Source of the DNA: Plasmodium brasilianum
Taxonomy: Eukaryota > Apicomplexa > Aconoidasida > Haemosporida > Plasmodiidae
DNA: 64,000 bases
Reading direction: 5' to 3'
Assembly: GCF_023973825.1 (NCBI RefSeq)
Contig: NC_090122.1
Span: 862,130 to 926,129, forward strand
This document shows positions 35,086-48,700 of the stretch, one piece after another. How positions within the stretch are numbered: position 1 is the first letter of the stretch; the number at the start of each line of letters is the position of its first letter. The notes beneath the pieces were generated by a model. The model was given only the letters and a program-made list of their open reading frames with translations. It searched no databases and had not been told where the DNA came from. Made by a program: the position numbers and the translations under genes.

Positions 35086-38000
35086 ATGCAAAACATTGTT
35101 GACCCAGATAATACCGTACTTTATAGTGGTGTAAATTTGCGGAAGTATATTGGCGCATTGCACACTATTGAAGAAGATGATGAAAACAATAATGACAAAA
35201 ATAAAAAAGGTGAAACTAATGAAAAGACTGAAACAAATGTAAATAACGCAAGCAACTATAATAAAGAAAATAACGTAAGCAGCTATAATAACGAAAAGAA
35301 TTATTCACTAAGTAACGACATGCAGAAGAAAACATCCAACATTTGTAATGAGCATACCATGGACGGTTGTAGAAATATACTAAAGGAATGGAATATAGAG
35401 CACACTAGTGATGATTATGTCCATCCCTTTTCTTCTATTAATAACTACTTAAGCAATAAAAATATATCTAAAGAATATTTAAACAATAATGAAAAATCAA
35501 ATACAAGAAAGAACCTAGAAGAGGCTGTAAACAGAAGAAGAAAAATTAAGGAAATGATATCAGCCTATAATTCTCTAAACTTAAGTTTATCTAGTTGTAA
35601 CTTCGAAAATTTAGATATTCGAAAAAAAACATCTCTATATCATTCTGATAATAGTTTTGAAAAGGATGAACAAATTGGAATTAGTTTAAAAAAAAAAACA
35701 TCAGAAAGAAATTATTCAGGTATAACTAACCAAGTGCAAGATAAAAAGGAAAATAATGACTATTACCGAGATAACAATAATGAAAGTAGTTGTAATATTA
35801 TTAATAATAAGAACATGAATAACGACTGCATTAGTTCTACTTATGAAAATAATATATCGCACTTGCACAATAACTATTTAAATAATTGCTACACTAGTAA
35901 GGATAATATAAAATCTAGAATAAATGAAATTTCATTAGATAAATTATGCATTAATGGTAGTAATAGTGACAACACTAATGACAATAATAATGATAAGAAT
36001 AATGATAAGGAAAATGACAATGATGACGAAATAGAAGACTACAAAACTTTTTTAACTTTAGATAGTAATAATACTATTTTCAAAACAAAACCTCTTAAAC
36101 TACCAGATATATCCTTCCTAAATAACAACAGCAGCAATTATAGTTACCTAGGTTTTAATAACAGGGACGAGGAGAACAATCATGGTAATAGGAATGACAA
36201 TAATAATAGTAATACTTTTCTTAGAAATAGAATTCTTTATGAAACGTTAGATGGTATGTCTTTCTACTACGATGAAAATGGTAATGATAATAATAACAGT
36301 TATAACAATTATAAAAATAGTAACAATAATAATAAAGATAAGGAGATATTTAATTTTATCTCGGAGCTAAATGGTGAAAAGAGTGCACTACAAAACAGGA
36401 CAGGTATATATGAATATAATAGTAAAAATTTCTTAGATAACAATGTTAACTTTTTTGAATTAAAAAAGGAAAGTAAAAACAATATAGTTAAGAATTATAT
36501 AAAAATCAGTAAGGTAGAAAATTCTAACATAGAACATTTAATTAATAACGGTATTAGTAGCATTAACAATGTCATCAATGTTGACCATGTAAAGCATAAC
36601 AATTTGAACAATAACAATACTATCAACTGTAGTAATATCGTAGGTAATAAAATAAAAAGTTATGCTAAAACTTATTTGGATTATAAGAACTACGAACAAA
36701 ATAGTAGAATAATTTATAAAAATGCTTTTGAAAATAATTATTATAAAAATCAGCCCATAAGTTACAATCGAAAGAAAAGTAGTGATAGGTTAAAAAGTAG
36801 CATTATTTATAATAACCCTAGAATTAACAAAAATGAAAAAGATATAAGTTATTTAAATAAAATTAATAACAGTAGCATCATTCATCATTCTCCATATAAA
36901 TCTAATAATAAAATAGTTCAAGATATATGTAATTATAACGGTGCATACAACACACACAATAATTTTAAGTTGAGTCATGTAGATCACGATCCACATGTAT
37001 ATGACATAAATAAATTTATGAATGAAAATGAGAATTACATGAACTCTTCTTCCTGTATTAAAAATATAGAAAATTTTAAAGAATTGCTAATAAGTGTAAC
37101 AAAAGATAATTTAAATGAATATATAAAATGCTTACAAAATATTAATAATAAAAAATTAAAGCACTATACTTATTCTATTAAACAGGTAAATAATTATAAC
37201 CTTAGTCAATATTTAAATGAAAAATATAAAGCCGCTATTCCGTTAAAATGTATTAAAGAATCAGTGTTAAGCAACTCTGATACATTTTCCTCCATACAGA
37301 AGTCTGTAAACGATAGTGATGAATTAAGCACATCTACCTACGGGAAGGATAATAGAAGTGCAAATTTTGTAAATAAACGTGCAGTAAAAGGTGGTAGCCA
37401 GGGTAGTAGCGTAAATAGGAGTAGTCGCAGTAGCAGTAGTAGTAACGGTAGTAATAGCAAGAGCAATTGTAGTAGAAGCACGAATAATGATACCACTAAA
37501 TCGAAGCAGCAATTTTATAAAAATAAAAAAATGAATAATTCAAAATACACGAATGCATTAGAGACCATTCGTACAAATAAATTTATTTCTTGTTCCAAAG
37601 AAATAAAAAATGAACGAAACTTGAGTTTAGTTCATAGAAATAAAAATAGTAATAGAAATAGAAAAATAGATATGTATAATAAATTTAGTAGTAGTTATGA
37701 TTATCTTAACAAAGTTAAACCAAAAAAAACACAAACACCTATAATTAGTAAAAATGAATTTCCTTATACTATGGATAATAGTTCTAATGATAATTTAGAT
37801 AAATTAGATTATTTAAATAAAAAAAAAAAGAAGGATAATAATATATATAGCATCAATGTTGATAGCTCTAAATATGAATGTGCTCATAAAAATTTAAAAA
37901 AAAAAAAATTACGTGAACATTCATTAAGCAAAAAAAAATATCCTATAGGAAACGATTTTTATAGCTTAAATTATGAAGATAGTTATTCTCAAAATGATTA

Positions 38001-39042
38001 TAAAAAATGCTGCATAAGAAATGATATTACACATTTTCAGAAAAAAAAAAAAAAAAAAAAAAAAAATATATATAGCAGCAGTAACAATGGTAACAATAAC
38101 ACATTGCACACAACACAAAATAAAAAAAATATATTTTTTCCTTTTAATTCAGATTCAGAGGATTATAACGAGCAACTAAGTAGTTCATCTATTTCGATAC
38201 TAAGAAATAATTCAAGTAAAAATAATCATAAGGAGTTAGAATTCAATGGTGAGCATAGCAATGTGAAAAATTATGCTGCACATGGTAGAAGCGTAAGTAA
38301 TATTAAAAATAATAACAGTGGTAATAATAACAGTGGCAATAATAATAATAGCAGTGGTAAAATTAATAATGACAGCAATGGTGATTATAGTGGTGAGAGA
38401 AATATTACCGATGATGATAATAAGAAAGAACAGAATAAATATACATACAGTGCTGACAGAAATATATATAGAAATAAATTTGAGTACAAGGAAATCGAAA
38501 ATTGCAGCTACTATGTAGAAGGCAAATCCTTAGAAGAATCATCTAGCAGCAATACAAATGAAAATGAAAATAAATATATATTATGCAATTTAAGTCAAAA
38601 TAACACGAATGAAAAAAATACGTACGAATATGGAGATATTAAAAGGAATGAAGCGGACCATGCATTTACGTACAGTAAGCATGTTGATAAAAATGAAAAG
38701 AGTAAGGAACAGTTGGAAAATACAAATAATAATTTATGTCTTATTAAAAAAAAGAATTCAAAAAATTATAATGAGCAAAATAAAAAATTACATAAAACTG
38801 ATTTTTCAACAATGGAAAGTATGAACACACGATATAAATATGACAATTTAGATAAAAATAACACTTTGACTTATTTTACGAATATAAATAGAAAGGAAAA
38901 ATTAAACAATAATGAAGAATACTCAAAGGAAGGTCCCTCATCCTACAGCATAAAAAGAGAAAGCAGTTTTTTTAATAATAATATTAATAATAATATTAAT
39001 AATAATATTAATATTAATATTAATAATAATAATAATAATAAT

Positions 39043-39108
<66 letters not shown>

Positions 39109-41535
39109 GATATTAGTAACAGTGTTTTATTTTTAAATAAAGAAGAAAAAGACCTTATTGAAGAAAAAATGGGTATTTTAAATGTTAATTTTCAAAACAG
39201 TTCAAAACATTATGAAAATTTCAGGAAAAATACAGTAGATATTTCAAATAGTATTCAAGAGAGTGATAATTTTAACTGTGAACATTCCATATATACAAAT
39301 AATAACAAAGGAATAGATATTAGAGAAATTATTAAGAACAATAAAACAAGAATAGAAAATTTGTATGATAATGAAGTAAGTCAAAATGAGTCATATATAA
39401 ATGGTAATAAAAATGCAAATGAAAATGCAAATGTTAATGCTAATGTTAATGCTAATGTTAATGTAAATGTGAATAAGTGTAATAATAAAATAAATGATCA
39501 TATGGAGTTGCATAAACATTCCCGTTGTGCGTTAAACAAATTTGATAATTTTTATAATTCTGAAAGTGATATTTCTTACTCCATTAATTCGTATAACGAC
39601 GAAATGGAGAATAAAAAAAACATAATTAGTTGTTCATTAGATAGTTTTAATGAAGAATTTGACAACCCTATTTCAGTACCTTCACCAGCAGCTTCCTTTT
39701 TTTCTGGTATCAGTTTATGTTCTTCTGTACATAACGAAAATGTAAATGAACAAAATTCTTTTAGTTTGACAGACAATCAAATTAATGTAAGATCAACACA
39801 AAATAATAGTTCGGATGATAAAAGGAATTATTATGTTAGAGATCATAATGACGGAAGTGATTATCTTCAAAGAGGTCATTTACTCAATAATAATAGTAGA
39901 ATGATTAATGCATATAATTGTAGTGGCAATAATAAAATAAATACAAATATAAATTCGCTAAACTACGATAATACAGATTTTAATATGCACAAAATGGGGA
40001 ACAACATAAACAAAAAGGGTAACATATACAATGAGGGAAATAACACACACGAACATTACAACGAGCAGCACAAAAAAAACATAAGTGATAATTCTTTTGG
40101 TGATCCTAGTCTCATTAGTAAAAAAATATATGACGACAAATCATTTTCCTATCTGCATCACTGTCCAAAACAAAATGACAACTCAAGTTGTAGTGACGAG
40201 TTAATCAACTTAAAAAAAAAAAATTATCATGAGACAAATGATATGCCGCAAGTAATATTAGATAAAAAATATATAAATGTGAATAACATACATAGGAATA
40301 ATAACGACATACTTATAAGTAAAAAAATAAATATGCTTGATGATACATTGAGTGAAAGTAGTGTATATAATAAAAAAAGTATAAATAATAGTATTTTAAC
40401 GAATAATATAAAAAATGTAGATAAAAATTTAATATATGAGAATAATAATATTATCATGCCAAAGGCATATCAAGAGATGTATCATAGTAATAATTGTGAT
40501 TTTATGAAAATGAATAATTTACCTGATACGTTAAGAAATAATAATATGATGAATTTAAAGGATCCAAACTGGAACAATAATAGTTGTAACAGCAATAATA
40601 ACAATAGTAAACAATTGGAGAATAAAAAAAAATTGACCCACAAAATAGTTAACACTTTAGAAATAAAAGAAACGAAAATAAAAACAAAACAGGGTGTATT
40701 TGAAATAACGTGTGGTGGAGAAGTGTTGTTTACATTTTTAGGAAGATCAGAAATTAAAGAATATAAAAATGTGAAAAAAGAAAAAAACATTAATATAGAC
40801 ATCACAAAACCAAGAGAATTACTTTTTATGATTGAAATAAACGGTATAAATATCAAAATAAAAGACGTTCTAATGAATATTATTTTAGATTTCTACAATT
40901 TATTTGAAGAAGAATTACCAAAGGCACACAAAGCAAGATATGAATATGCATATGATGTAGTAGAAACTTTAAAAAAACATACTCCTAAAATATCTCTAAC
41001 AAAAAAGTGGTTAGGTATATATAACTTAATGAGTAATGGAAGTACCCCTGATTTTATTGCATCATTAACAAACAACATTTTTATTGAAAAAATTGAAATT
41101 AAAGAATACCATGTAACATTTATCTTGAAAGATAGAAATACAATAACCTTACATATCGATGATTTAAATGGAATAACTACAAAATTTACGAAACAAATAG
41201 CAGATAAGAAAGAAAAAAATAATGATCACAAACATGGGGATACCAAAGATACCGATGAATTGTTTAAAGAACTAACAGGAGATAATGAAGATGTAAAAGT
41301 TATTTTATTAAATTTACAGAAATTGCTAAAAAAGACAGGAATATCAATTGATATAATTATTCAAAATTGGTGTAATACTTTACAAGCTTATTCACAGTGT
41401 CTTCGTTTGTTAACAAAAGGAAACGCTGAGTATACGTTGAAACTGAAGAAGGTGTTGGCAAACATAACAGAAAGGACTGAAATTCACAAGAGGCATATCT
41501 ACTTTTCCATATTTCCCATAATAATTGAAGAGTGA
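35086..41535 (+). CDS. Giant Asn-rich protein with a C-terminal PLK4-type cryptic polo box and no kinase domain
   Basis: Single exon of 2149 residues from the ATG at 35086 (MQNIVDPDNT), preferred over the frame's earlier extension because that part is only a poly-Lys-coding A-tract. Residues 1-1845 are almost entirely low complexity: Asn-, Ser- and Lys-rich, with poly-Asn, poly-Lys and NxNANVNANV repeats. Residues about 1848-2149 are well-folded in character. They resemble the cryptic polo box of PLK4. IKTKQGVFEI then GGEVLFTF align with the PB1 start, ELPKAHKARYEYA with the PB1-PB2 helix, THVTPKIS-like KKHTPKISLTKKW and PDFIASLTNN with PB2, and the end IYFSIFPIII with the PB2 terminus. No protein-kinase motif occurs anywhere in the chain. 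In other organisms this module dimerises and docks PLK4 to centriolar scaffolds; here it would act as an adaptor. The domain call is from remembered PLK4 sequence, not a search. Confidence 0.8.
38964..39110 (+). repeat. Coding AAT trinucleotide tract (poly-Asn/Ile-Asn)
   Basis: About 147 bp of AAT/ATT triplets encode an almost pure Asn run with interspersed Ile inside the cryptic-polo-box protein. In-frame triplet expansion is typical of Plasmodium. Confidence 0.9.
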
Positions 41536-42731
41536 GAAAAAGTCGTATTTCTGTGACGAAGTTCCTTTATCCCCTTGCTTCCTTTTTGCTAGTACCCACA
41601 TGTCTATCCATCCATTTGTCAGTGTATTTATCATTGTGTTTATTAGTATATTTGTTGCTAGACTTATCACTATGCTTATAGTTATGTTTATCAACTTATC
41701 CATGAATGTGCTTCTATTAATGTGTCTACCTATGTGTGTATCAATATATTCATTCTACAAATATCCATATCAGCGTGTTTAATCTATCTTTTTTACCCAT
41801 CTATATACATATGTTTGCACTTGCATATAAGAAGATTTTTTTTTTTTTATATATATATATACATCCCTTACTTCTTATCAAGTTCATGTGTCCCTTTGTC
41901 TTAACACATAAGTACATTTATTCACATACGTGCATATATTTGTACCACTTTTGTCCCAGTAATATTTTTTAAGTAAAAAAGAGGAAATATTGAATCTATA
42001 ATATCACCTATTTTACATTTTAAATATTTTTTTTTTTTACACATTGTTTTAGTTAACCCTTTTATGAAATTCTCCCCTTTCAAATAAGTGAACATAATAT
42101 ATAATTCACATTTTAATAAAATTGATTAACTTCGTTTCGTTTATTCCTAAAATTTTTATTTTTCTGCAATGTGCAAATTTTCTTATAAAAAAGTAAAAAT
42201 TAAAAATGTAATAAAGTACATACGAAGTAGTTGAAAAAATAAAAAAATAAAAATAAAAATAGCCTTTTTGAGAGCTGTCAATGGAAAATAATAAAGAGGT
42301 GCAAAAAAAAAAAAAAAAAAGATAGAATAACAGTTTGAGCATGGTCCTTTTTTAAATTATTTTAATTTTTCATTTTTTCATTTTTCCGTTTATTTTTTTA
42401 TTTTTTCTCTTATAATGAATAAGCATACAAAGCAAAATTGATAAATAAAATTACTAAAATGAATATCAGGCAAAAAAAAAAAAAAAAAAAGAGATATAAA
42501 TATTACAAGAATAATTTCCTTCCTAATTTAGTAAAAAATAGATCATAATTTGAAATATAAAAAAGTAAGAATAAAAGAATAAGAGAAAAAAAGTTAAAAA
42601 GTAAAATATTTAAAAAAAAAAAAAAAAATTCTATACAGTCGTTGTATACGCTGTTTCACCTGGAGTCATTTTCTTTTAAATAAATTGATGTCTATACTCA
42701 AGTGAAAAAAGAAATTTGTGTATTGGAAAAG
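41536..42731. other. Intergenic, 1.2 kb
   Basis: Contains the 3' UTR of the cryptic-polo-box gene and the promoter of the ASH gene, both on +. Overlapping short frames at 41540-41970 have hydrophobic Ile/Ser/His-rich products with no coding look. Poly-A runs of 15-17 occur at about 42304 and 42473. Confidence 0.5.
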
Positions 42732-45700
42732 ATGGAAAACTGTAGAATGTACGGCCTAGAATTTTCCCCGTCAATAGAATTTAATAATTATGAGGGAGGT
42801 GTAAAAGTAACAAAAAAGTTAAATATAAAAAATACAACTAAGAATATAGTGAGGTTTCGATTTTTATTTCAAATAAGTTCCTATTTTACTTACCCATTGC
42901 AAGAAATAGAAAATATTAGTCCTGGTTTAAGTAAAAATTATTTCATAAGTTTTCTGAACCCCTTAAATGATTTTCAAACAATTTGTGAGACATTAAATAT
43001 ATTAATAATAGAAGACAAACAGAAAGAAAAAAAAATATCTATAAAACTAACTGCTACTCCTTTAAAATGTGATGTAATTTTTTCATCGGTATTAAACTTT
43101 AACGAAATGGTAATAAAGCAAAAAACTATAGAAGAAATGGAGATAAAAAATCAAGGTACATTAAATACTGTCATCAAATTATCACATAAAAATATATCAA
43201 AAGACGAAAAAAAAAAAATAAAAATAAAAATAGAACCATCTCAATTTATTTTAAAAGCTAATCAAAAACAGTCAATACATATAAACATATATTCAGAAGT
43301 ACCTCGAAAATATAAGGAATACATATCATGTTCTATCATTGAAATACCGAAACAAATAGAAAAACATGTTTTTTCTGAGGAAATTGATAAATCAAATAGG
43401 ACTATGAATCCTTATGAGAATGAAGAGAAAACTATAAATGATATTATTCAAAGATTAAATCAAGAAAATGTACAAGTTCGTTTAATAAAAAAAAAAATTG
43501 AGATGAATTGGGTTTCTGTGCTACCACAAATTAATATATTATGGAAAGAAAATGGGGAAATATTTAAAAAAAGTATAATCAATTTTGGTCAAATAACTCT
43601 AGGTCAAAAAATTACTAAAACCATCATCTTGCAGAATCTCACAGGTGCTCCGATTAAAGTCGAGGTAATTACAGCCTTTGCACTATGGGCACAGCATTCA
43701 CGGCCACGTGATGCATATGTACATATATATATATATATATATGTACATATGCATAGATTCGCGAATATATTTAGACTTATACATCCATGTAGATATACAT
43801 TTATATACATACATATATATATATATGTATGTGTACTCACGTAAACATGCTCGTGCAAAGCTCTATTTTTTTCTTGAATAATTTTTTCTCTTTCACGTCC
43901 TTTTCATTCTGTAAACTTCACCTCTTCCTTTTTTTCAACGTGTTATTTACTCATTTTCACATTTCCATATTCTCCTTTTTTAAAAGGTTAAAAAGCACAA
44001 AGAAAATAACATTTTTACCATTTTAAATGAAAAGTTTACAATGAAGGGAAAAACTAATGAAGAAATTATTTTAAACATAAACGGACACAGCCCCGTTAAT
44101 CAGTACACTGAGATAATTCAATTTAAAGCATGCAATGATTATTGCATAGAACTATTTCTAATTTGTGAAATTAAAGATATAAAATTGTATTTCTCAAAAA
44201 TACTTTATCAGTTTGAAAATATGAAATTAGGAGATACAGCTAATGATAAAATTATCATACGAAATGAAGAAAACATAGATCTAGATGTAGAATGTATAAG
44301 CACAGGATCATTTTTTAATATAAACAATAAAAGATTTATTATAAAGAAAAATAGTTTTTATTCTATAAATTTAACATGTGATTGTATTTACCCTATAAAT
44401 GTTTATAAAAGATTGTATTTTTTAGTTCACCTAAATAAACAAATCTTTTATATAGATGTAATCTGTAATTTTTCTATAAATTATAAAATGTGTCCTCTTT
44501 CTATGCATCATATATATAGATATAAACAATTAATATATGATAAACAAACCTTATACAACTCTTATTATGAAAAAAAGGAATATATCGATATTTGGGATTT
44601 TCCAGTCGAATATGATTCTTATCAGGATTCCTCATATGAAATATTAAATGAAATAATGGACCTAAATGAAAAGTAGCTTTCGTTTTTTTTTTCTTTTTTT
44701 TAAACCATTAGTGGATGCTCATCTCTTAGTATTTCTTCAACACATCGTCTCTATGTTTTATGTGTTAATGTGCATTTACACGTGCATATATGTATATATA
44801 TATACGGGCAAACATACGTATATACATAAATGCATGCATAGCTATATACAGAGTATGTTATTTTTTAAGGGATGTATTTGCAGTTCCTACGGAGTTAGAA
44901 GTTTTAGAATTCGAAGAAAAGGATTTAATGATCATAAACAAAACACCAATAGAATATACATGCGTATGGTCAAATGCTTTAGGTGTAAATAGAAAGAAAT
45001 CAAGTATTTTTGTAGTAACACCTTCAGAAGCAAAACTGTTACCTTTCGGTTATCTGATATTTAGGTATCCATCAGGAGATTCATTGCATAGACCCTTTTT
45101 TGTCAACATATGGGCATACATGCATATGTGCATACATACACGTATGCACACATACATACCACTCATAATTTCAGTATGTTTTTCTTTTTCTATTTCGTTC
45201 CCTTAATGAGTATATTTTAACTCCTCATTTTTTAAGAGTTAAAAACGTAAAAAGCCTAAAGGAAAAATATACTCGAGAAGTATGCGAATGCATTGTATTC
45301 CCTTCTAATAACAAAGATTATACAAAGTGCAATAGTAAAACATTATTACCACCCATATTTTTATATGTTACTGTTTACCAATTCAAGATCAAATATTTAT
45401 GTGAGACGGAAAATGTGGCTCACAGTTTATTTTTCTTTCCAAAACATATTTCATTCTTAAACATGATTGAAGAAGAAAACACGTATGCTATTGCTAAATT
45501 TGAAAATAGCACCGATAATACCCAAATCATCGATTTTACACAATTCAAAAGTGATGTTGAAAGCATAAGGTAAAGACGGAAGTGCAAAAAAAAGAATAAT
45601 ACATAATATAAAATAATATGGCATAATATAATAATGTAAGATATAGCATAATATAGTAAGATATTATGTAATAAAAAATTGTAAATACAACTATTTAAAA

Positions 45701-48700
45701 TTTTTTAATTTTTTCATTTATTTTGTAGAGTATATCCCCTGATAAACTATATACCTAAAAAAAGTTTTTTAAATGTAGTTATTTTTTATTCTCCAAAAAA
45801 AAGAGAATTAGCTCATTCAGAGATAAAAGTATACTACGTAGTAAACGGAATTGAGAAAAAGTATATATCTGTGTTTGTTTCACATGAAATAAATAATGTT
45901 GTGTTAAACAGAGATGACCCCAATATAGTAAGAATAATTTTTTTTTTTTTTTTTTTTTTAATAAATTCTAATTAGATTTCCACCGTCTGTTGCTAGTAGT
46001 GTTGTCTTCATTAATATATTATCATTACGCATGTTAGTATTACGCATATTATCGTTACGTTTATTACCATCATTCATATTAGCATTATTAATACCGTCAA
46101 TACTAATACTACCTCTATTTTGCTGTATTGTTTTCATCGGCTTCGTAAAGAATTTACCCTACGTAAGCATCGAGACAGAAAGCACTAAAAAAGTGCCAAT
46201 TGAAAACATGACCGAGAGAAATGTTTTATGTTTGCTGATTAAAGAAGACGCAGATGAAATTGTTAATATTACTATAGAAGGAAAGAAAGATATTCCTGAA
46301 CAAGAAAAAGACGAGGATACTGATGAATTTGAAGACAAAGAATCAAATATAAATAAAGAATCTAGCTCGCTTATTAATAAAGAAAAAAAATATAATTTTT
46401 TCTTTTTTTGCTTACTACCTTTTGAAAAGAAAAATTTACATATATCAGCTTTTTCCGACTTTACTCTAAGTAAATCTGTACCTTTACTTTTCACCTATGC
46501 ATTATATATAAATGATACAGATATGGAAAATAAGTTTACATATTTAAAAAAAAATATGAGAGATCATATGAAAAGTTGTAAGAAGTTCGTTATTAACGTT
46601 AATATAATAAAATGTTCCCTGACACTCCACCCTAAAATAATTGAAAGCAAACCGATAATTTGCGGAAAACAATATAACGCAAAAGTAAAGAACACAAATT
46701 TAAAAAAATTAAATAAATCACTATAATGGAACGTATTTTGAAACATACTAGTTATACATTCTTTCTATCTTTACATATTTATTTATCCGTTCATTCGTTT
46801 ATTCGTTTTTTCGTTTATTTATTTTAGATAAGGATACATAATGAACATCCTGTGAAAGTGAACTTTAAGACTAAGGCTGAAATTGTTCAAGTAGACAACT
46901 CAAAAGTTTTCGGTATGTTGCTAATGTACATTTTAATTCATAAATTGATATAATATTTTTTCAAATTTTACTTATTTTATTTTTTTCAAAGATGAAGAGG
47001 AAATTAAAGAGGCAGGAAAGGACATAATAATGAAGAAGAATGAAGACGTAATAAATGCCTTTTCAGATAAATATTTCTATGTTAGTTTTAATACTAAGAG
47101 AAAGGGGCGTTTCATTTACCGATTTTTCACCATTGTGGGAGGTAATATATAAAATACAATTCACATAATTATATACGTATGGGAAAATTATATATGATAT
47201 ATTTCTTTCAAGTTAACAAAAACGATATTTAAAATGTTCATTTTTGTAGAAAAAAAGTATAAAAAAAAAAAAAAAAAATAACGGAAGAGGAAGAAGGAGA
47301 AATAAATAAACAAAGAAAGAAATAAAGAAAGGGAAATATAAAAAAAAAAAAAAAAGATTACACCCTATGCAATAATAATACATAAATATATATGTACATA
47401 AAATAAAATAAGCTTTTGTATTATTTGCTATCCTTCCAGGTGTTCTGTTGATATAATTGTTAACGTGGTTATGCCTTATTTTCAAATTATTGACATAGAC
47501 AATTTTAAAACCCCAACATCTATATATTGGAATATGATTTCTGCAGACAAAATTAATGAGTATACTTTTACTGTAAATATGTTTGATCATTATATTTTTA
47601 CAACAGTATTCGTAATAATAAGTCTATCCTTATTTATACAATTAGTTTTTTTTTTTTTTTTTGCAATTAAAATAATATGTTGTAGATATTTAAAAGATAA
47701 TATTTCCAAAGTAGACATAGAATACAAGAAAAACCAAGGGATGCAGAATATGAAAAAGTTGTTCAATCAATTTAATTATATAGAATTTAACATTGGAAAT
47801 AATATGCTAAATGAAATAACAAGAGTAAATATAGTTTTGTACAATCCACTGGACACATCACTAAACGTTCAGATAAATACTATAAAATCATATATTCTTC
47901 CTATTTTACCCCCTTATGTCAAAAACCAAGAAGAAAAGGTAGAACAAACCTAGAAAAATCTTAAATTTTCACTTAACTATATGTATAAATATAGTATGTA
48001 CTTATATATATATATATATATATGATCCGTAAATATTGACTAACTCATTTGGAAAAATTAACTTATTTTTGTTATATATTAATTTATATATGTTTATATA
48101 TATATGTATATATGTTCAGCTAGCGCACATTTTGTATGTAGATAGTACGTTTTGCAATTTTATGAGATGCTTAGACAGTTGTGAGATTAATCCAACAAAA
48201 TTTAAAATAAACAAAAAAGGCACAAAAATAATTACGTTGCTATATAAGAACAAATATATTGGCTTTCATAACATGCCATTAATTATTGATGTGGAAAACG
48301 GAAAAGTAGTTCCCCTGAATTTATGCTCCTTAACTTTTCACCCTAAAGTTCCCCCTATTTATCTGATGAATATAAAGGTATGAAGAAGGAGAAATATATG
48401 CATGCATACACGCATACATATATGTTTACATATGTTCATTTGCCTATTCATGGGTGCTCATCTCTCCATTTGCTTAGAAACTTTAAAATTCTTCTTTTTC
48501 CTAAGGATTTAAATCACCACGTTTGGGGCTTACAAAATGAGTGTATCATAAATGTAGACCTATTAAATGATAGTGAATTAGATATATTTTATGAAATTGA
48601 ACAAAACGACAATCTTATAGTTTTAAATCCTAAAGGAATAATTAAAAGGCGAAAATATATTTCTCTCTTTATATTAATTTCAAGATTATCACCATCTATA

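Noticed and set aside
41525..41972. Hydrophobic plus-strand frames of 60-85 codons downstream of the cryptic-polo-box gene
   Set aside because: They overlap each other in different frames, lack Plasmodium-type amino-acid usage and fall in the expected 3' UTR.
44666..45206. Two long overlapping plus-strand frames in the ASH gene
   Set aside because: One of them contains the true exon 3 extended into both introns; the other is a shadow. Only 44870-45064 fits splice grammar and phase.
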